Assembly (NCBI RefSeq): GCF_000716595.1
Contig: NZ_JNXC01000010.1
Location: 1-64,000, forward strand
Direction: 5' to 3'
Source: Saccharothrix sp. NRRL B-16314
GTDB lineage: Bacteria > Actinomycetota > Actinomycetes > Mycobacteriales > Pseudonocardiaceae
DNA length: 64,000 nt
Positions 35,272-43,290 of this stretch are shown piece after piece. Under the pieces are notes generated by a model, which saw only the letters and a list, made by a program, of their open reading frames with translations, had not been told where the DNA came from and did not search any database. A program made the translations under genes and the position numbers. The stretch's first letter is position 1. Every line of letters starts with the position of its first letter.

Positions 35272-35436
35272 TCAGGAGTCGTGGCCGCCAATGCTGCTGC
35301 TGGCGTCGTCGACCTGTCTGAGGAAACGGTCCGCGGACGCCTCGAGGATCGCGTCGTCGAATGCGTCCAACGCGTCGAGAGGAACGTTCGTCAAGTCGAC
35401 CAGACCGGAGTCGATCCGAATTGCCGATTCATCCAC
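35272..35436 (-). CDS. FxSxx-like RiPP precursor peptide (54 aa)
   Basis: A small gene starting at GTG 35436 (GGGAGG 7 nt upstream; a longer GTG start at 35460 is possible). The peptide has the leader pattern of FxsA precursors: an opening, then SGLVDLTNVPLDALDAFDDA, where the (I/L)(V/I)D(L/V)(S/T)xVPL-xx-L-xx-DD block is characteristic. A helix follows, then a short tail ending SSSIGGHDS. Canonical precursors end in F-x-S-x-x; this one has no aromatic residue in the tail and instead has Ser, Asp, His and Gly. It sits 17 nt upstream of the HExxH enzyme, as substrate genes do. The core residues that are modified are not known. Confidence 0.65.
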   Translation of the reverse strand: MDESAIRIDSGLVDLTNVPLDALDAFDDAILEASADRFLRQVDDASSSIGGHDS

Positions 35437-35575
35437 TAGCGGGCCTCCCGGGTCGGCCACCGGGTACCGGTGCCCCGCGCGGCGGGATTCACCTTCGATG
35501 GCATGACCCAGTGTAATGTCGATGAAACGCAGCGGAAGTGGTGCGTATGGCGGTATTCGGGGCTACGGCCGGCAA

Positions 35576-36478
35576 CTAAATGCCACGGTCACGTTGCGCC
35601 AACAGGGTGTCCAGTTCGGCCATTGCGGTGGCGCCGGCCGCGTAGAAGCGAATCCCTTCCACCAGTCCTTCGAGCCCACCGGGGTAGATAGCGCTCGTGC
35701 GGACGATGCTGACCGTGTCCGGTCGGTCCGCGCCGTGACGGGGGATGGAGGCCGCGAACGACAGGTCGCGCAGCACCAGGTCCCGTCCTTCGCGCGTGTC
35801 GAAGCCGGGGATGCGCAGCATGACCTCGACGATCGGCCCCAGTTCGGCCAGGGTCATGGCCGGTTGGCGGGTGGGGGAGGCGTGTCGGACGGTCCCGATC
35901 GGGTGGCCGTCCACCAGACGTACCCACACCCGGGCGTGCACCTCCTTCACGTTCGCGTCGACCTGCCGGTACGCGTCCGGGCGGGCGGCGGGCTGGTGGT
36001 GGATCACCGCCCGGTAGAACGGGTCCGAGGCGACGAGCACCAGCGTTGCTGTGGAGTCGCGCAGCGCCTGCTTGGCCTCGGTCGTGTCCAGGATGCGGTA
36101 CGTGAAGATCATCTCCGCGCTGGTCTTGCCGCGCTCGTCGTAGTGCACTTCACCGGCGTGCACGGCCATCCGCAGGCGCAGCTGTGCCCCGGTGGAGTGC
36201 ACGTGGTTGTGCTCGCGCAGCGCGGCCACCAGCCGTTCGGGCAGCCGGTCGACAAGGACGCCCTTCGGCGTGTCGGCGGGCAACAGGACCATGACGCTGT
36301 CGCCCACGTCGTCCACGGCCTTGTCGTCCCACGGCAGGTCGCAGTCGGCGAACGCGGTCATCAGGACCCCGTACAGGCCGTCGCGCACGGTGGTCCGATG
36401 CCGTGACGTCCTCGCGTGGCCCCCGTAGCCCTCCACGTCGAACACGACGAACGAACGGTGGTGCCCTGCCGACCCCAT
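35576..36478 (-). CDS. Nucleotide-cyclase-like effector with C-terminal EAD2-like domain
   Basis: A 300-residue protein. The N-terminal ~190 residues resemble a class III nucleotidyl cyclase: first metal Asp14 in FVVFDVEGYGG, second in VDDVGDSVMVLLP (Asp60), then LRLRMAVHAGEVHYDERG. The nucleotide specificity residues cannot be read with confidence. Residues about 205-295 form an EAD2-like effector-associated domain (AELGPIVEVMLRIPGFDTRE, then RTSAIYPGGLEGLVEGIRFY) that aligns with the N-terminal EAD of the VMAP protein (GGL-xx-LV core). I chose ATG 36478 with GGGGAGG 4 nt upstream. It would be the effector of the conflict system, producing or consuming a signalling nucleotide when released or activated. 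Confidence 0.72.
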   Translation of the reverse strand: MGSAGHHRSFVVFDVEGYGGHARTSRHRTTVRDGLYGVLMTAFADCDLPWDDKAVDDVGDSVMVLLPADTPKGVLVDRLPERLVAALREHNHVHSTGAQLRLRMAVHAGEVHYDERGKTSAEMIFTYRILDTTEAKQALRDSTATLVLVASDPFYRAVIHHQPAARPDAYRQVDANVKEVHARVWVRLVDGHPIGTVRHASPTRQPAMTLAELGPIVEVMLRIPGFDTREGRDLVLRDLSFAASIPRHGADRPDTVSIVRTSAIYPGGLEGLVEGIRFYAAGATAMAELDTLLAQRDRGI

Positions 36479-36586
36479 GAGACCTCCCCGAGCCTGTTGT
36501 AGCCCAGTACGGGGGTGCGTGGGGAGCGCCGCCACTCGAAATGACCAACGCGTTGCACGCCGGGGGCATCGGGGTACTGACTGTGG

Positions 36587-37852
36587 ATGGACGGGTTCGG
36601 CTGGACGATCGTGCTGGTGGCGGTGTTGGTGCTGCTCAACGCGGTGTTCGCGGGGAGTGAGATGGCGTTGATCAGCCTGCGCGAGGGGCAGCTGCGGTCG
36701 CTGGAGCGTGACGACCGGCCCTCCGCGAGGACGCTGGTGCGGCTGGCGCGCGACCCGAACAGGTTCCTCGCCACCATCCAGATCGGCATCACGCTGGCCG
36801 GGTTCCTGGCCTCGGCCACGGCGGCGGTGTCGTTGTCCGCGCCGCTGGTGCCGGTGCTGTCGTTCCTCGGGAGCGCGGCGAACGCGGTGGCGATCGCGCT
36901 GGTCACGGTCGTGCTGACGTTCCTGACCCTGGTGTTCGGCGAGCTGGCGCCCAAGCGGCTGGCGATGCAGTACGCGCTGCGGTGGGCACTGCTCGTGGCA
37001 CGGCCGCTGCACGCCCTGTCGACCGCGTCACGGCCGGCGGTCTGGGCGTTGAGCGCGTCGACGAACGTGGTGGTCCGGCTGTTCGGCGGCAAGCCGGAAC
37101 CGGAGTCCGAGCAGATGTCCTCGGAGGAGCTGCGCGAGCTGGTCTCCGCCCAGCGCGGCCTCAACGCCGAGCAGCGCATGATCATGACCGGCGCGCTGGA
37201 GATCAGCGAACGCCGCCTGCGCGAGGTCCTGGTGCCGCGCCGCGCCGTGGTCACGCTGGACGCCGAGCTGGACGTGCCGTCGGCCCGCGTCGAGCTGGCC
37301 ACGTCGGGCCACTCCCGAGCGCCCGTCGCGCGCGGCGGGCACCTGGACGACGTCGTGGGTGTCGTGCACCTGCGCGACCTGTTCCACGACGACGACCGGC
37401 TGGTCGACGTGGTCCGCCCGCCGTTGGTGTTCCCCGACTCGGTGCGGGTGTCCGACGCGCTGCGCCGGTTCAAGGCCGAGCACGAGCAGATCGGCCTGGT
37501 CGTGGACGAGCACGGCGCGGTCGACGGCATCATCACGCTCGAAGACCTGCTGGAGGAGATCGTCGGCGAGATCCTGGACGAGACCGACCGCGACGTGATG
37601 GCGGTGCGCAGCGGCGCGGACGGCTCGCTGGTGCTGCCGGGCACGTTTCCCATGCACGACCTGGACGACCTCGGCGTCGAACTGCCCGACGCGCCCCAGG
37701 GCGACTACGCCACCATCGCGGGCCTGGTGCTGGTGGTGCTCGGCCGCATCCCCGACGGTCCCGGCGACCAGGTCACCGTGTCCGGCTGGACCGTCGAGGT
37801 GCTGAAGGTCGAGCACCACGCCATCACCTCGGTGCGGCTGCGGAAGCGCTGA
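36587..37852 (+). CDS. CNNM/CorC (HlyC)-family membrane protein with CBS pair
   Basis: A 421-residue protein: an N-terminal DUF21 transmembrane domain with about four helices (WTIVLVAVLVLLNAVFAGSE, QIGITLAGFLASATAAVSLS, VAIALVTVVLTFLTLVFGEL), a cytosolic helix (QMSSEELRELVSAQRGLNAE), a CBS pair (VLVPRRAVVTLDAELDVPSA to LVVDEHGAVDGIITLEDLLE), and a C-terminal CorC_HlyC domain (VLPGTFPMHDLDDLGVELPD, then EHHAITSVRLRK). Family members affect Mg2+ or other cation efflux. It is often named hemolysin-like, though toxin activity is not supported. It is divergent from the cyclase gene. Confidence 0.9.
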   Translation: MDGFGWTIVLVAVLVLLNAVFAGSEMALISLREGQLRSLERDDRPSARTLVRLARDPNRFLATIQIGITLAGFLASATAAVSLSAPLVPVLSFLGSAANAVAIALVTVVLTFLTLVFGELAPKRLAMQYALRWALLVARPLHALSTASRPAVWALSASTNVVVRLFGGKPEPESEQMSSEELRELVSAQRGLNAEQRMIMTGALEISERRLREVLVPRRAVVTLDAELDVPSARVELATSGHSRAPVARGGHLDDVVGVVHLRDLFHDDDRLVDVVRPPLVFPDSVRVSDALRRFKAEHEQIGLVVDEHGAVDGIITLEDLLEEIVGEILDETDRDVMAVRSGADGSLVLPGTFPMHDLDDLGVELPDAPQGDYATIAGLVLVVLGRIPDGPGDQVTVSGWTVEVLKVEHHAITSVRLRKR

Positions 37853-39268
37853 CTACCGGCCCGCGCCGGCCACCCAGGCCTCCAGCCCGGCCACGTCGCC
37901 CGGCAGCGCCGACGACAGCACCCGGTTGCCCTCCGGCGTCACCACGACGTTCTCCTCCAGCCGCACGCCGATGCCCCGCAGCTCCGGCGGCACGGTCTCG
38001 TCGTTCGGGTGGAAGTACAGGCCCGGCTCCACGGCCAGCGCCATGCCGACCTCCAGCGTGCCGTCGTGGTACGCGGTGGAGCGGGAGTTGGCGCAGTCGT
38101 GCACGTCCAGGCCGAGGAAGTGGCCGACGCCGCACGTGATGTAGCGGCGGTGGTGCTGGCCGTCGGGGTCCAGCGACTCGTCGACCGACACCGGCAGCAG
38201 GCCCCAGTCGTGCAGGCCCTCGGCGAGCACCCGCATCGCCTCGTGGTGGAAGTCCCGGTACGCCGCGCCGGGCCGCACGGCCGCCAACGCCGCCACCGAC
38301 GCCCGCTCGATCAGCTCGTGCACCCGCCGCTGCGCCGGGCTGTAGGCGCCCGAGATCGGCAACGTCCGGGTGATGTCGGCGGTGTAGAGGGTGTCCAGCT
38401 CCACGCCCGCATCCAGCAGCAGCACCGCGTCCTCGGGCACCGGGCCGTCGTTGCGCACCCAGTGCAGCACCGGCGCGTGCGGACCGGCGGCCACGATCGA
38501 GGCGTAGCCGGGCCCGTTGCCCGCAGTGCGGGCGCGGCGGTCGAACGTGCCCTGCAACCACCGTTCGCCACCGCCCTTGACCGCCGTGGGCAGCTCGGCG
38601 GCGACGTCGGCGAAACCGAGGATGGTGGCGTCCACCGCGGCCTGGAGCTGGCCGACCTCCCAGTCGTCCTTGATCCGGCGCAGCTCGGCCAGCACGGTCC
38701 GCAGCGAGGCGGTGTGGTCCGCGCCCGCCAACGCGTCCAGCAGCGGGTCGACGCCGGTGGTCGCGTGCACGGCGGGCAGCCTGCCGCGCAACGCCGACGG
38801 CAGCTCGTGCAGCGGGCGGCAGCGCACGCCCAGGGCCTCGGTCCACTCGGCGAGGCCGGGCACCGGGCCGATCCACAGCTCGCCGTCACGGGCGTTGGCG
38901 AAGAAGTCCGGCTCGTCCGGCCCGGCCGGCGGGCGCAGGAACAGGTCGGCGTCGTGACCGCCCGCCACCGGGTGCATCACCAGCACCGCGCCCTCGGCGG
39001 AACAGCCCGTCAACCAGGAGAAATCGCTGTCCGGGCGGAACCCGTGGTCGGTGTCGTTGGACCGCACCGGGGCCCAGCCGGCGGCCACGGCGATGCGCGC
39101 GCCGGGCAGTGCGGCGCTGAGCCGGGCGCGGTGCGCGGCGGCGGCCTCGGCGGCGCCGGGCGTGACCCGGGCGGCGCGGTCGGCCGGACCCCAGCCGTGC
39201 TGGACGAACTCGCGGAACCCGGAGGCGTCGACGAGCTTGCTCGGGTCGCGGCGGGCGGGTTTGGTCAC
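37853..39268 (-). CDS. Xaa-Pro aminopeptidase P (M24B)
   Basis: A 471-residue metallopeptidase starting at GTG 39268 (AAAGG about 10 nt upstream). The N-terminal creatinase-like domain starts about residue 40. The C-terminal pita-bread domain has the five dinuclear-metal ligands: LLLDAGVELDTLYTADITRT (two Asp), CGVGHFLGLDVHDC (His), ALAVEPGLYF (Glu) and IGVRLEENVVVT (Glu). It removes N-terminal residues ahead of proline from peptides in the cytoplasm. It converges on the CNNM-type gene with adjacent stops. Confidence 0.93.
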   Translation of the reverse strand: MTKPARRDPSKLVDASGFREFVQHGWGPADRAARVTPGAAEAAAAHRARLSAALPGARIAVAAGWAPVRSNDTDHGFRPDSDFSWLTGCSAEGAVLVMHPVAGGHDADLFLRPPAGPDEPDFFANARDGELWIGPVPGLAEWTEALGVRCRPLHELPSALRGRLPAVHATTGVDPLLDALAGADHTASLRTVLAELRRIKDDWEVGQLQAAVDATILGFADVAAELPTAVKGGGERWLQGTFDRRARTAGNGPGYASIVAAGPHAPVLHWVRNDGPVPEDAVLLLDAGVELDTLYTADITRTLPISGAYSPAQRRVHELIERASVAALAAVRPGAAYRDFHHEAMRVLAEGLHDWGLLPVSVDESLDPDGQHHRRYITCGVGHFLGLDVHDCANSRSTAYHDGTLEVGMALAVEPGLYFHPNDETVPPELRGIGVRLEENVVVTPEGNRVLSSALPGDVAGLEAWVAGAGR

Positions 39269-39453
39269 CGTGGGCAGCCTTTCGGGTCGGGGCCGTGGTC
39301 CGCCCGACCGCGATCGGCGGCCGGGCGTCGACCACGATGCTCTCACCGGCCCCCGGATCGCCCAACCGGGTGGCTCCCTCACCGAAACGGGTCGGCCGCC
39401 GCCGGCGATCCGGTAGGCAACACCCCACGGCTAACCACGGCAGGTGATCGCGC

Positions 39454-41964
39454 ATGCGTCCGGAGGACGTCGTCGAACTGCGGGTGCACGGGGTGTCCGG
39501 CACCCCGCCCGAAGCGATGCTGGGCGACCCGTTCCCCACCCCGGTGGCCGGTGACGACGTCGCCCGGTTCCTGCGGGCGGGCAAACCGGCTCGGGCCCTG
39601 TCCAGCGGGCGCACGCGCACGGTCGAGGCGTTCCACTGGGGCCGGTTCACCTCGGGCGGCGCGAGCCGGGCGCTGTGGCTGGTGCTGATCCCGTTCGCGA
39701 TCCTCAACCTGGCCCGGTACACGCTGCTCGGCGCGAGCCGGTTCGCCGAGGCGGTGCTGCGGCTGCTCGGCCTGGTGCTGACGTGCATGCTCGTCACGTC
39801 GATGGCGTACGTGTCGCTGGAGCTGCTGGTGCGGCAGTGCGCGGGCGCGGTGGCGTGCCGCACGGCCAACCTGGGGTTCTTCGACGGCTGGCCGTTCGGG
39901 GCGATGCTGCTGGTCGGGCTGGCGCCGCCGCTGCTGGTGATCACCACGCTGTGGTGGTTCGGCCGGCAGACGTTCCTGTACGAGCCCAAGGGCACCCACC
40001 ACGTGTGGGAGACCCGCACGGGCAGCCTGGGCGACTACGCGTTCTGGCACACGTCGCCGCGCACGCCCGTGCTGCGTGACGCGCACGTGGCGGCGGCGTG
40101 CGTGGTGGTGGGGGTGCTGTACGCGGGCGCGTTGCGGACGGAGCAGCCGGACCGGCCGTCGGACGTGCTGTCGTGGTCGGTGATCGGGCTCGGCGTGCTC
40201 GTGCTGGCGTGGGCGGTCGGGTGCGTGGTGATGTCGCCGGACCGGCGGAAGGTGAACTCGCGGGCGTTGAAGTGGGCGTCGGTGGCGTACCTGCTGGTGG
40301 CGGTCGGTGCGGCGACGGCGTTCCTGTGGCGGCTGCCGACGTACGCGAGCGGCGGGGTGACGCCGCTGGCCGGGTTCGAGGCGGTGACGAACGTCCTGGG
40401 CGCGCTGGCGATGCTGCTCCTGGTCGTCCTGTTCGGCGCGTGCGCGCACCTGCGGCGCTCGAAGCGCGGTGTCGAGTTGATGGTGGCGGACAAGCGCTTC
40501 CGGCCCATGTGGCACGGCTACGCGGCGGTCGTCATCGCGGCGCTGGCCACCACGCTGGCGGTCGGGTTCAGCGGCGGGCTGGCGTACCGGGTCGTGGAGT
40601 GGGTCGGCGACCCGGTGCCGGACGCGGGTCGGCGGGGGCTGGTGCTGAGCACGAGCTACCTGGTCGGCGCGGGGCTGTGGGGCGTGCTGGCGATCGCGTT
40701 CCCGCTGCTCCTGGCGCCGGTCGTGGCGGCGATGGTGCGGCAGGTGTCCAGCGCGATCGTGTTCGCCGCCGGGTCCGCGGTCGCGGGCGTTGCGGTGGCG
40801 CTGCGGTGGACGTCCGTGCCGGGCTGGGCGTTCTGGGTCGCGGCGGTTGTCGCCGGTGTGCTGTACGCGATCGGCGCGGTCTCCTGTCTACGACATCCGG
40901 TAGGAGCGGCGATCAGGGCGGGCGTGCTGGGCGACTACCCGGGCCGCCCGGACCGGCCGGGCATCCGCAAGGTCGCGTTCACCCAGCGGCTGGCGTCGGC
41001 GAAGTACCGCTACCACTGGCTGCTCGGCGCGATGGCGCTGCTCGGCGGCGTGCTGGTGGCCGCTGGCGGCGGTGTCGCCCTCGCCCGGCTGGCGCACCCG
41101 GCCTGGCGAGCCGCGTCGCCGTCGGGACTGGTGGACTGGCTGTCGAGCCGCCCGGCGCAGGACTTGGGCGCGTTGGGGAGCCTCGTGGTGTCCGGTCTCG
41201 TCGTGGTCCTGCTGCTGTTGGGCGTGCGGACGTGGCAGAGCGCCCGCATGCGCACGGCGGTCGGCATCGTGTGGGACCTGGTGGCGTTCTGGCCGCGGCT
41301 GGCGCACCCGATCTGCCCGCCGCCGTACGGGGGCCGCGCCACCATCGAGCTGACGTCGCGCGCGGTCCGGCTGGCCGGCCACCACGACGTGGGCGCGGTG
41401 GTCCTGTCCGGGCACAGCCAGGGCAGCGTCGTGTGCTTCGCCGCGTTGTCGTTGCTGCGCGGGGAGAGCGAACGCCCGGACCCGACCGACGGCGAGCGGT
41501 ACATCCGGCAGGCGGACGCCGTCGCGGCACTGCGCCGGGTCGGCCTGGTCACGTACGGCTCGCAGTTGCAGTGGGCGTACTCACGGCTGTTCCCGCACTA
41601 CCTCGGCCACGCCGAACTGGCCGGGCTGCACGACGCGCTCGGTGACCGGTGGTGGAACGTGCACCGGTCGACCGACCCGTTGGGCGGGCCGGTGCAGGTG
41701 TGGCCGGAGACGGCGGACGAGCCGCTGTACGCCGGGCAGAAGCTGTGGGGTTTCCGGTGCGGCAACGACGTCCGGTTGCGCGACCCGGAATTCCTCGACC
41801 CGGACCCCGACATGGTCGCCTCGCCGTTGCGCGGGCACAGCGACTACTACGACGACCCGGTGTTCGACGAGGTGGTGGCGCGGGTGGCGGAGGCCGTCAC
41901 GACACCGCGCACGACCGTGGTGATCGGCGGTCTCGCGCTGTCCGGTGACCGGATCGGTCCCTGA
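39454..41964 (+). CDS. Large multi-TM protein with a C-terminal alpha/beta-hydrolase-like (GxSxG) region
   Basis: An 836-residue protein I cannot assign to a named family. It opens with a hydrolase-like strand (VVELRVHGVSGTPPEAMLGD) and a FHWGRFTSGGASRALW block. Then come about 10 transmembrane helices between residues 80 and 550 (for example ALWLVLIPFAILNLARYTLL, VLVLAWAVGCVVMSP, YLLVAVGAATAFLW, ALLGGVLVAAGGGVALA). The C-terminal soluble part has VVLSGHSQGSVVCFAALSLL, where GHSQG is a nucleophile elbow, and later a GHSDYYDDPVF segment with candidate Asp/His. This suggests a membrane-bound lipase/esterase whose hydrolase domain is split by the membrane region. AGGTGA precedes the start. Confidence 0.65.
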   Translation: MRPEDVVELRVHGVSGTPPEAMLGDPFPTPVAGDDVARFLRAGKPARALSSGRTRTVEAFHWGRFTSGGASRALWLVLIPFAILNLARYTLLGASRFAEAVLRLLGLVLTCMLVTSMAYVSLELLVRQCAGAVACRTANLGFFDGWPFGAMLLVGLAPPLLVITTLWWFGRQTFLYEPKGTHHVWETRTGSLGDYAFWHTSPRTPVLRDAHVAAACVVVGVLYAGALRTEQPDRPSDVLSWSVIGLGVLVLAWAVGCVVMSPDRRKVNSRALKWASVAYLLVAVGAATAFLWRLPTYASGGVTPLAGFEAVTNVLGALAMLLLVVLFGACAHLRRSKRGVELMVADKRFRPMWHGYAAVVIAALATTLAVGFSGGLAYRVVEWVGDPVPDAGRRGLVLSTSYLVGAGLWGVLAIAFPLLLAPVVAAMVRQVSSAIVFAAGSAVAGVAVALRWTSVPGWAFWVAAVVAGVLYAIGAVSCLRHPVGAAIRAGVLGDYPGRPDRPGIRKVAFTQRLASAKYRYHWLLGAMALLGGVLVAAGGGVALARLAHPAWRAASPSGLVDWLSSRPAQDLGALGSLVVSGLVVVLLLLGVRTWQSARMRTAVGIVWDLVAFWPRLAHPICPPPYGGRATIELTSRAVRLAGHHDVGAVVLSGHSQGSVVCFAALSLLRGESERPDPTDGERYIRQADAVAALRRVGLVTYGSQLQWAYSRLFPHYLGHAELAGLHDALGDRWWNVHRSTDPLGGPVQVWPETADEPLYAGQKLWGFRCGNDVRLRDPEFLDPDPDMVASPLRGHSDYYDDPVFDEVVARVAEAVTTPRTTVVIGGLALSGDRIGP

Positions 41965-41991
41965 GCCCTCGGGGTCTTTAGAGTTCCTGGC

Positions 41992-42444
41992 GTGCCGCTG
42001 ACCATCCGCCGTGCCACCGCCGAGGACGTCCCCGCGATCGTGGCCATGCTCGCCGACGACGAGTTGGGCGCGCTCCGCGAGTCGCCGGCCGACCTCGCGC
42101 CGTACGAACGGGCGTTCGCGGCCATCGACGCGTCCGGGCACGAGGTGCTGGTGGTGGCCGAGCAGGACGGCGCGGTGGTCGGCACGCTCCAGCTGACCGT
42201 GCTGCACGGGCTGTCGCGGCGCGGTGCGTCGCGGGCCCAGATCGAGGCCGTGCGGGTCGCCTCGACGTCACGCGGTGAAGGCCTGGGTGAGCGGCTGGTC
42301 CGGTGGGCCGTGGAGGAGGCCGCGGCCCGCGGGTGCGCCATTGTGCAGCTGACGTCCGACAAGGGCAGGGCCGACGCGCACCGCTTCTACCGCCGGCTCG
42401 GTTTCGCCCAGTCCCACGAGGGCTTCAAGCTGGCGCTGTCGTAG
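41992..42444 (+). CDS. GNAT-family N-acetyltransferase
   Basis: A 150-residue GNAT protein starting at GTG 41992. Diagnostic blocks are LTIRRATAEDVPAIVAMLAD, the acetyl-CoA loop IEAVRVASTSRGEGLGERLV (RGEGLG), and DKGRADAHRFYRRLGFAQSH near the C-terminus. The substrate is unknown. It is 27 nt after the large membrane protein and 47 nt before a pair of small membrane proteins in the same direction, possibly one operon. Confidence 0.9.
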   Translation: MPLTIRRATAEDVPAIVAMLADDELGALRESPADLAPYERAFAAIDASGHEVLVVAEQDGAVVGTLQLTVLHGLSRRGASRAQIEAVRVASTSRGEGLGERLVRWAVEEAAARGCAIVQLTSDKGRADAHRFYRRLGFAQSHEGFKLALS

Positions 42445-42491
42445 CGCGGGGTAGGTTTCGGCGGGTACGTCCGCTCTACCGGGAAGATCCG

Positions 42492-42872
42492 ATGATCGAA
42501 GTCCTCGCGACCGCGTTGACGGTCGTGGCCCTCGTCGCGGCCGGGTGGTCGCTGGTGCTGGCCATCGCCAACCGGCCGATCACGCTCGCCACCAAGCCGA
42601 CCCTGGCCCTCGCCGGGGTGGTCGTGCTGCTCGAAGTCGGCCTGCTGGCGCAGGCGGTCGTCGGCGTGGTGAACGCGGTGGGCGCCGACCGGGAACTGGA
42701 CCGGGCGACGTTCATCGGCTACCTGGTCGGTGCCGCCGTGGTGCTGCCGCTGGGCGCGTTCTGGTCCCTCGCGGAGCGGTCGCGGTGGGGTGCCGGGGTG
42801 TTGACCGTGGCGTGCCTGAGCGTGCCGGTCATGATCCTGCGGCTGAACGAGCTCTGGGGTGCTCATGGCTGA
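42492..42872 (+). CDS. Small four-TM membrane protein
   Basis: A 126-residue hydrophobic protein with four helices (EVLATALTVVALVAAGWSLV, LALAGVVVLLEVGLLAQAVV, TFIGYLVGAAVVLPLGAFW, VLTVACLSVPVMILRLNEL). No motif identifies it. Its end overlaps the start of the next membrane protein by 8 nt, so the two are probably made together and may form a complex. I do not recognise the family. Confidence 0.7.
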   Translation: MIEVLATALTVVALVAAGWSLVLAIANRPITLATKPTLALAGVVVLLEVGLLAQAVVGVVNAVGADRELDRATFIGYLVGAAVVLPLGAFWSLAERSRWGAGVLTVACLSVPVMILRLNELWGAHG

Positions 42873-43290
42873 GTCGCCGGAGTCGCTGCGGGAGACGACC
42901 CGGTCGGGGCCGGGGCGGTTGCTGATCGCGGTGTACGGGATCTTCGCCATCGCCGCCACGGCAAGGTCGGCGGTGCAGCTCGCCACCCGGTTCGGGCAGG
43001 CGCCGCTGGCCTACCTGCTGTCCGCGTTCGCGGCGGTCGTGTACGTCGTGGCCACGGCCGCGCTGGCCGGTGTGGTGTCCCGTCGGGTCGCCTACCTGGC
43101 GTGCGGGGTCGAGCTGGCCGGGGTGATCGTCGTCGGCGCGGTGAGCCTGGTGTTCGCGGACGCGTTCCCGGACGCCACCGTGTGGTCCGACTTCGGTGGC
43201 GGCTACGGCTACGTCCCGCTCGTGCTGCCCGTGCTCGGCCTGCTCTGGCTGCGGCACACGGGTGGGCGACACCCGTCGGCAAGCTCCTGA
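42865..43290 (+). CDS. Small four-TM membrane protein, partner of the preceding gene
   Basis: A 141-residue membrane protein with helices at GRLLIAVYGIFAIAATARSA, LAYLLSAFAAVVYVVATAAL, ACGVELAGVIVVGAVSLVFA and YVPLVLPVLGLLWLRH. The start (ATG 42865; GTG 42859 also possible) lies inside the end of the preceding gene, so the two are coupled. Function unknown. Followed by a long gap. Confidence 0.7.
   Translation: MAESPESLRETTRSGPGRLLIAVYGIFAIAATARSAVQLATRFGQAPLAYLLSAFAAVVYVVATAALAGVVSRRVAYLACGVELAGVIVVGAVSLVFADAFPDATVWSDFGGGYGYVPLVLPVLGLLWLRHTGGRHPSASS

Noticed and set aside
36587..37852. Hemolysin toxin, as the family name suggests
   Set aside because: Domain order DUF21-CBS-CorC_HlyC indicates a CNNM-type membrane protein; the hemolysin label is historical.
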